Positions 6,000 to 8,893 of a stretch of DNA of 8,893 bases are shown here, one piece after another (position 1 is the first letter of the stretch; every line of letters starts with the position of its first letter). This DNA is from an uncultured Oscillospiraceae bacterium (GTDB lineage Bacteria > Bacillota > Clostridia > Oscillospirales > Acutalibacteraceae). Location: positions 1-8,893 of the forward strand of contig UQQZ01000094.1 in assembly GCA_900543305.1 (NCBI GenBank), in the 5' to 3' direction. The position numbers and the translations under genes are program-made. The notes beneath the pieces are model-generated. The model was not told where the DNA came from. It saw only the letters and a list, made by a program, of their open reading frames with translations, and did no database searches.

Positions 6000-6917
6000 A
6001 TGGAGTTATGTTACACCGCTTTTGATGAGGCGGTCCAGGGGCTTTGCTGCGAATGGGTTGCCAACGAGCCCATGAGCCGTCATACCACCTTTCAAATTGG
6101 GGGACCGGCCGACCGCTTTGTAACAGTGACCACTTTAGCCCAATTGCAGGGGGTATTGCGGGTTCTTCAAAAAGAACAGTTGCCCTTTATGATTTTGGGG
6201 CGGGGCTCCAACCTGTTGGTGTCAGATAAGGGAATCCGCGGGGTGGTTCTCGCATTGGCAGGAGATTTTAAAAAGGTCATGCTGGTAGATCAGGGTTTGA
6301 TTCGAGCAGGAGCAGGAGCGTCTCTGGCTTCTGTGTGTTCTTTTGCCCGGGAGCATGGCTTGACCGGCCTGGAATTTGCTTGGGGTATTCCAGGGTCAGT
6401 AGGCGGGGCGGCCTATATGGACGCCGGAGCCTATGGCGGTGAAATGCGAGACGTGATTGAGCGAGTGTATCATTTGACCAAAGGGGGAGACTTGGGCTCT
6501 GCTGCCGGGGATGCGTTGGAATTCGGATACCGGAAAAGCCGCTATACCGGCGGCACGGACGTGATTACTTTTATTGAATTCCGCCTTCACAAAGGGGATG
6601 CCGCTCAGATTGCAGCCCAGATGGACGATTTGATGCAGCGGCGCAAAACAAAGCAGCCCTACGACATGCCTAGCGCCGGAAGCGTGTTCAAGCGTCCGGA
6701 AGGAGCTTACGCGGCGGCTCTCATTGAGGAGTGCGGCCTGAAAGGCCGCCAGGTAGGCGGAGCACAAGTCAGCCCTAAACATGCCGGGTTTATTGTCAAC
6801 ACAGGTGGCGCCACTTGTGCCGATGTAGGGGAATTGATCCGTCAGATTCAGGAAGAGGTTTACGAGAAAAAGGGCATCCGCTTGGAACGGGAGGTCCGGA
6901 TGACTGGGGAAGAATAA
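6000..6917 (+). CDS. murB: UDP-N-acetylenolpyruvoylglucosamine reductase
   Basis: Cytoplasmic FAD enzyme that uses NADPH to reduce UDP-GlcNAc-enolpyruvate to UDP-MurNAc, the second committed step of peptidoglycan synthesis. The 305 residues fit the shorter type II MurB of Gram-positives. FAD-binding segments are FQIGGPADRF (31-40), LGRGSNLLVSD (66-76) and GIPGSVGGAAYMDAGAYGG (129-147). YRKSRY at 177-182 carries the conserved arginine. S228 in AGSVFKRP (226-233) matches the proton-donating serine of the family, and E298 near the C-terminus (LEREVR) matches the catalytic glutamate. The ATG at 6000 has GAGAGGAGA just upstream. It ends 13 bases before rapZ, with which it shares the operon. Its place beside hprK and rapZ ties wall-precursor supply to carbon status. 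Codon use resembles the other operon genes. Confidence 0.97.
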   Translation: MELCYTAFDEAVQGLCCEWVANEPMSRHTTFQIGGPADRFVTVTTLAQLQGVLRVLQKEQLPFMILGRGSNLLVSDKGIRGVVLALAGDFKKVMLVDQGLIRAGAGASLASVCSFAREHGLTGLEFAWGIPGSVGGAAYMDAGAYGGEMRDVIERVYHLTKGGDLGSAAGDALEFGYRKSRYTGGTDVITFIEFRLHKGDAAQIAAQMDDLMQRRKTKQPYDMPSAGSVFKRPEGAYAAALIEECGLKGRQVGGAQVSPKHAGFIVNTGGATCADVGELIRQIQEEVYEKKGIRLEREVRMTGEE

Positions 6918-6930
6918 GGGGGTATTGAAA

Positions 6931-7791
6931 ATGGAATTTGTCATATTAACTGGACTATCGGGCGCGGGGAAAACCCGGGCCATGCACGCCATGGAGGATA
7001 TTGGCTTTTTCTGCGTAGATAATCTGCCTCCCTCGTTGATCCCTGTTTTTTACGATCTCTGTCTCAAGTCGGAAGCGCCCCGCAATCGAGCGGCTGTAGT
7101 GACCGATACACGGGGCGGAGAATTGTTCAAGTCCTTTTTTACTGCCTTGGAAACATTGAAGCGGGACAAGAAACCCTACAAGATTCTCTTTTTGGACTCT
7201 TCCGATGGGGTGCTGGTCAACCGGTTTCAGGAAACCCGGCGGAAGCATCCTCTGGCCGATGAAATGGGAGGAGCGCTGGAACAGGCTGTCAAATTGGAGC
7301 GGGAAATGCTCAAGCCGGTTAAAGAGTGCTCTGACTATGTAATCGACACGTCGGGCGTTTCTCCGGCTCAGCTGAAAACCCGAATTTCCGAGCTTTTCTT
7401 AAACAGCGTCAGCGATTCCCTTTCTGTCCATTGCATCAGTTTCGGATTTAAGTTTGGAATTCCCATGGAAGCCGATCTGGTGTTTGACGTGCGCTGTTTG
7501 CCCAACCCCTTCTACGATGAAACCCTTCGTCCCTTGACGGGTTTGGACGCTCCCGTGCGGGACTATGTGATGGAAAAAGAAGAAACCAAGGGATTTGTTT
7601 CCCGTTTTACAGATTTGATTGACTATCTCCTTCCCCTATATGGGAAAGAGGGAAAAAGTCAATTGGTCATCGCAGTGGGGTGCACGGGCGGTCACCATCG
7701 GTCGGTGGCGCTGGCCCAGTACATGTGTGATCACCTGAATGCCTCTGGAGTGAAGGCCAGTGTGACTCACCGCGATATGAATAAATTCTAA
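6931..7791 (+). CDS. rapZ: RapZ/YvcJ-type nucleotide-binding protein
   Basis: 286 residues, the normal size. The N-terminal P-loop domain starts with Walker A GLSGAGKT at 8-15, followed by ED at 22-23 and CVDNLPP at 28-34, with DTRGG at 59-63. The C-terminal domain has FGFKFG (171-176), DVRCLPNPF (186-194) and the family's hallmark GCTGGHHRSV (250-259). Members bind and hydrolyse ATP/GTP. E. coli RapZ is an RNA adaptor that senses glucosamine-6-phosphate and controls GlmS; Bacillus YvcJ affects competence and its RNA role is uncertain. A wall-precursor link fits the adjacent murB, by inference. The start is the ATG at 6931 with AAGGGGG (6916-6922) eight bases before; an in-frame TTG at 6925 is too close to the ribosome site. 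In many Firmicutes a yvcK-type gene follows, but here whiA comes next, 52 bases away. Confidence 0.97.
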   Translation: MEFVILTGLSGAGKTRAMHAMEDIGFFCVDNLPPSLIPVFYDLCLKSEAPRNRAAVVTDTRGGELFKSFFTALETLKRDKKPYKILFLDSSDGVLVNRFQETRRKHPLADEMGGALEQAVKLEREMLKPVKECSDYVIDTSGVSPAQLKTRISELFLNSVSDSLSVHCISFGFKFGIPMEADLVFDVRCLPNPFYDETLRPLTGLDAPVRDYVMEKEETKGFVSRFTDLIDYLLPLYGKEGKSQLVIAVGCTGGHHRSVALAQYMCDHLNASGVKASVTHRDMNKF

Positions 7792-7843
7792 ATGGAACCG
7801 ATGCCGTAGGCAAAACGGATTTTGCTGGAAAGGAGAGAGCGTT

Positions 7844-8779
7844 GTGTCCTTCTCCTCACAAATCAAGGGGGAACTCTGTAAGGTCGAATTCAAGCGGGAG
7901 TGCTGTCTTCGGGCAGAGTGCTATGGGGCTTGGCTTTTTTCCAAGTGTTTTACATTGCGAGAAACCGTCTTTGTGACGGAAAATGGTCCCATTGCCCGGC
8001 GAATGCTGGAACTGGCTGCTGCCGGAGCAGGTATTTCCGGGGAATTGACGTTTGGGGTCAGCCGCAGAAAAAAGCCCGCTTACCGCATTTCCCTTCCGGA
8101 GGAATCTTCCCGTCAGGCGTTGCTGGAAGAATTCGGTCATACGGGAAAAGAAACCAGTCTGAGGATCAATCGTGCCAATTTGGAAAACGACTGTTGTATG
8201 GCGGCTTTTTTACGGGGCGCATTTTTGACCAGCGGGACTGCGACGGATCCTCAAAAGGAATATCACCTGGAGTTTGCAGTTCCCTATAAGAACCTGGCGA
8301 ACGATCTGTATACGTTGCTCAACGAAGTGGAAGCGTTTCCCTTATCGCCCTCTGTAGCCAACCGAAAAGGAAGCTATGTGGTCTATTTAAAGGAAAGCGG
8401 CCCCATCGAAGATCTGCTCACCTATCTGGGAGCGTCCAATGCTGCCATGGAGTTGATGCAGGTCAAAATGTATAAAGAAGTAAAGAACAACATCAATCGA
8501 AAAACCAATTTCGAGACGGCCAATATGGACAAGACGTATTCTGCCTCCGCCAGACAAACGGCTGCCATTGCGGCAATCAGTGACACGGTAGGCCTTTCCA
8601 GTTTGCCGGAAGAGCTTCAGGAGCTTGCCCAGCTTCGGTTGGATAATCCGGAGATGACCCTCCGGGAAATGGGACAAAAATTGGGAATTACCCGCAGCGG
8701 AGTCAACCATCGTATCCAGCGGCTGCTGCAAATGGGAGAGAAAATCATGGAGGAAAAGGGAATTTCCAATCTTCTGTAA
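7844..8779 (+). CDS. whiA: WhiA family DNA-binding regulator
   Basis: 311 residues, the usual length. The N-terminus MSFSSQIKGELCKV is typical of WhiA. Residues about 20-215 form the LAGLIDADG homing-endonuclease-like fold, with CCMAAFLRGAFLTSGT at 117-132 as the degenerate catalytic-helix motif; WhiA proteins are not known to cut DNA. NRKTNFETANMDKT (218-231) is a conserved linker. The C-terminal helix-turn-helix is at about 271-294 (TLREMGQKLGITRSGVNHR). In Streptomyces it drives sporulation division; in Bacillus it affects cell division and chromosome segregation. The start is GTG at 7844, after GGAAAGGAGAG ending seven bases upstream. No terminator is seen between it and rapZ, so it belongs to the operon. 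Confidence 0.97.
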   Translation: MSFSSQIKGELCKVEFKRECCLRAECYGAWLFSKCFTLRETVFVTENGPIARRMLELAAAGAGISGELTFGVSRRKKPAYRISLPEESSRQALLEEFGHTGKETSLRINRANLENDCCMAAFLRGAFLTSGTATDPQKEYHLEFAVPYKNLANDLYTLLNEVEAFPLSPSVANRKGSYVVYLKESGPIEDLLTYLGASNAAMELMQVKMYKEVKNNINRKTNFETANMDKTYSASARQTAAIAAISDTVGLSSLPEELQELAQLRLDNPEMTLREMGQKLGITRSGVNHRIQRLLQMGEKIMEEKGISNLL

Positions 8780-8800
8780 ATTCCGAAAGGGGGAAGGGCT

Positions 8801-8893
8801 TTGTCGCTGAAAGAGAATGTACAAAAACGACTGCAAGGAATGAAAGTGGAAGGCGACTGGCGAATGAAGCTGGCCGTTTACGGCGGGGCCATT
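8801..8893 (+). CDS. Unrecognised protein, N-terminal 31 residues only
   Basis: A TTG at 8801, preceded by the strong ribosome site AAAGGGGGAAGGG at 8786-8798, opens a frame that runs off the right edge. The 31 readable residues (beginning MSLKENVQKRLQG and containing GDWRMKLAVYGGAI at the edge) show a basic, probably helical start and a turn towards hydrophobic residues; this could be the beginning of a membrane segment or of a beta-strand. It lies 21 bases after whiA and is most likely the next operon gene. It does not look like the start of HPr or DnaE, two genes I considered. No function can be given. Confidence 0.6.
   Translation, partial: MSLKENVQKRLQGMKVEGDWRMKLAVYGGAI

Overview
The window looks like a low-GC-lineage Gram-positive anaerobe of class Clostridia, most likely the Oscillospiraceae/Ruminococcaceae group. 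The basis is the order hprK, PHP phosphatase, murB, rapZ, whiA, strong purine-rich Shine-Dalgarno sites, GTG/TTG start codons, and a clostridial-type flavin/Fe-S enoate reductase. The genus cannot be fixed from the sequence alone.

Left part (1-2710): a TetR-type regulator, cut by the window's left edge, is transcribed leftward. A 683-residue FMN/[4Fe-4S]/FAD oxidoreductase of the 2,4-dienoyl-CoA reductase/BaiCD-BaiH/enoate reductase class is transcribed rightward. Between them lies a 25-base interrupted palindrome that directly abuts the -35 box of the oxidoreductase and covers the expected -35 region of the regulator. The simplest reading is a self-contained module in which the regulator senses a substrate or product of the reductase. 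The substrate is unknown.

Middle part (2710-3973): a decayed IS3-family insertion sequence (about 2711-3611) with at least five frame changes and an internal deletion that removed the start of OrfB. It is followed by about 350 bases of non-coding DNA holding TGGGTCA repeats, a perfect 11-base inverted repeat and a symmetrical terminator hairpin. This is old accessory or insertion debris.

A minus-strand initiator tRNA (fMet, CAT anticodon, with all three classical initiator signatures) occupies 3974-4050, with its own consensus-like promoter and a terminator.

Right part (4173-8893): a compact core operon on the plus strand. hprK (HPr kinase/phosphorylase, carbon catabolite control) overlaps by one base a PHP-family phosphoesterase. 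Then come murB (peptidoglycan precursor synthesis), rapZ (nucleotide-binding regulator), whiA (DNA-binding regulator) and the first 31 codons of an unrecognised gene that runs off the window. The operon links carbon-status signalling, cell-wall precursor supply and cell-division or chromosome regulation. The yvcK-type gene that commonly sits between rapZ and whiA in Firmicutes is missing here.

No convincing new defence or mobile system was found. The most interesting items are the regulator/reductase pair with its operator and its long Fe-S cysteine loop, the missing yvcK, and the repeat-rich stretch beside the tRNA.
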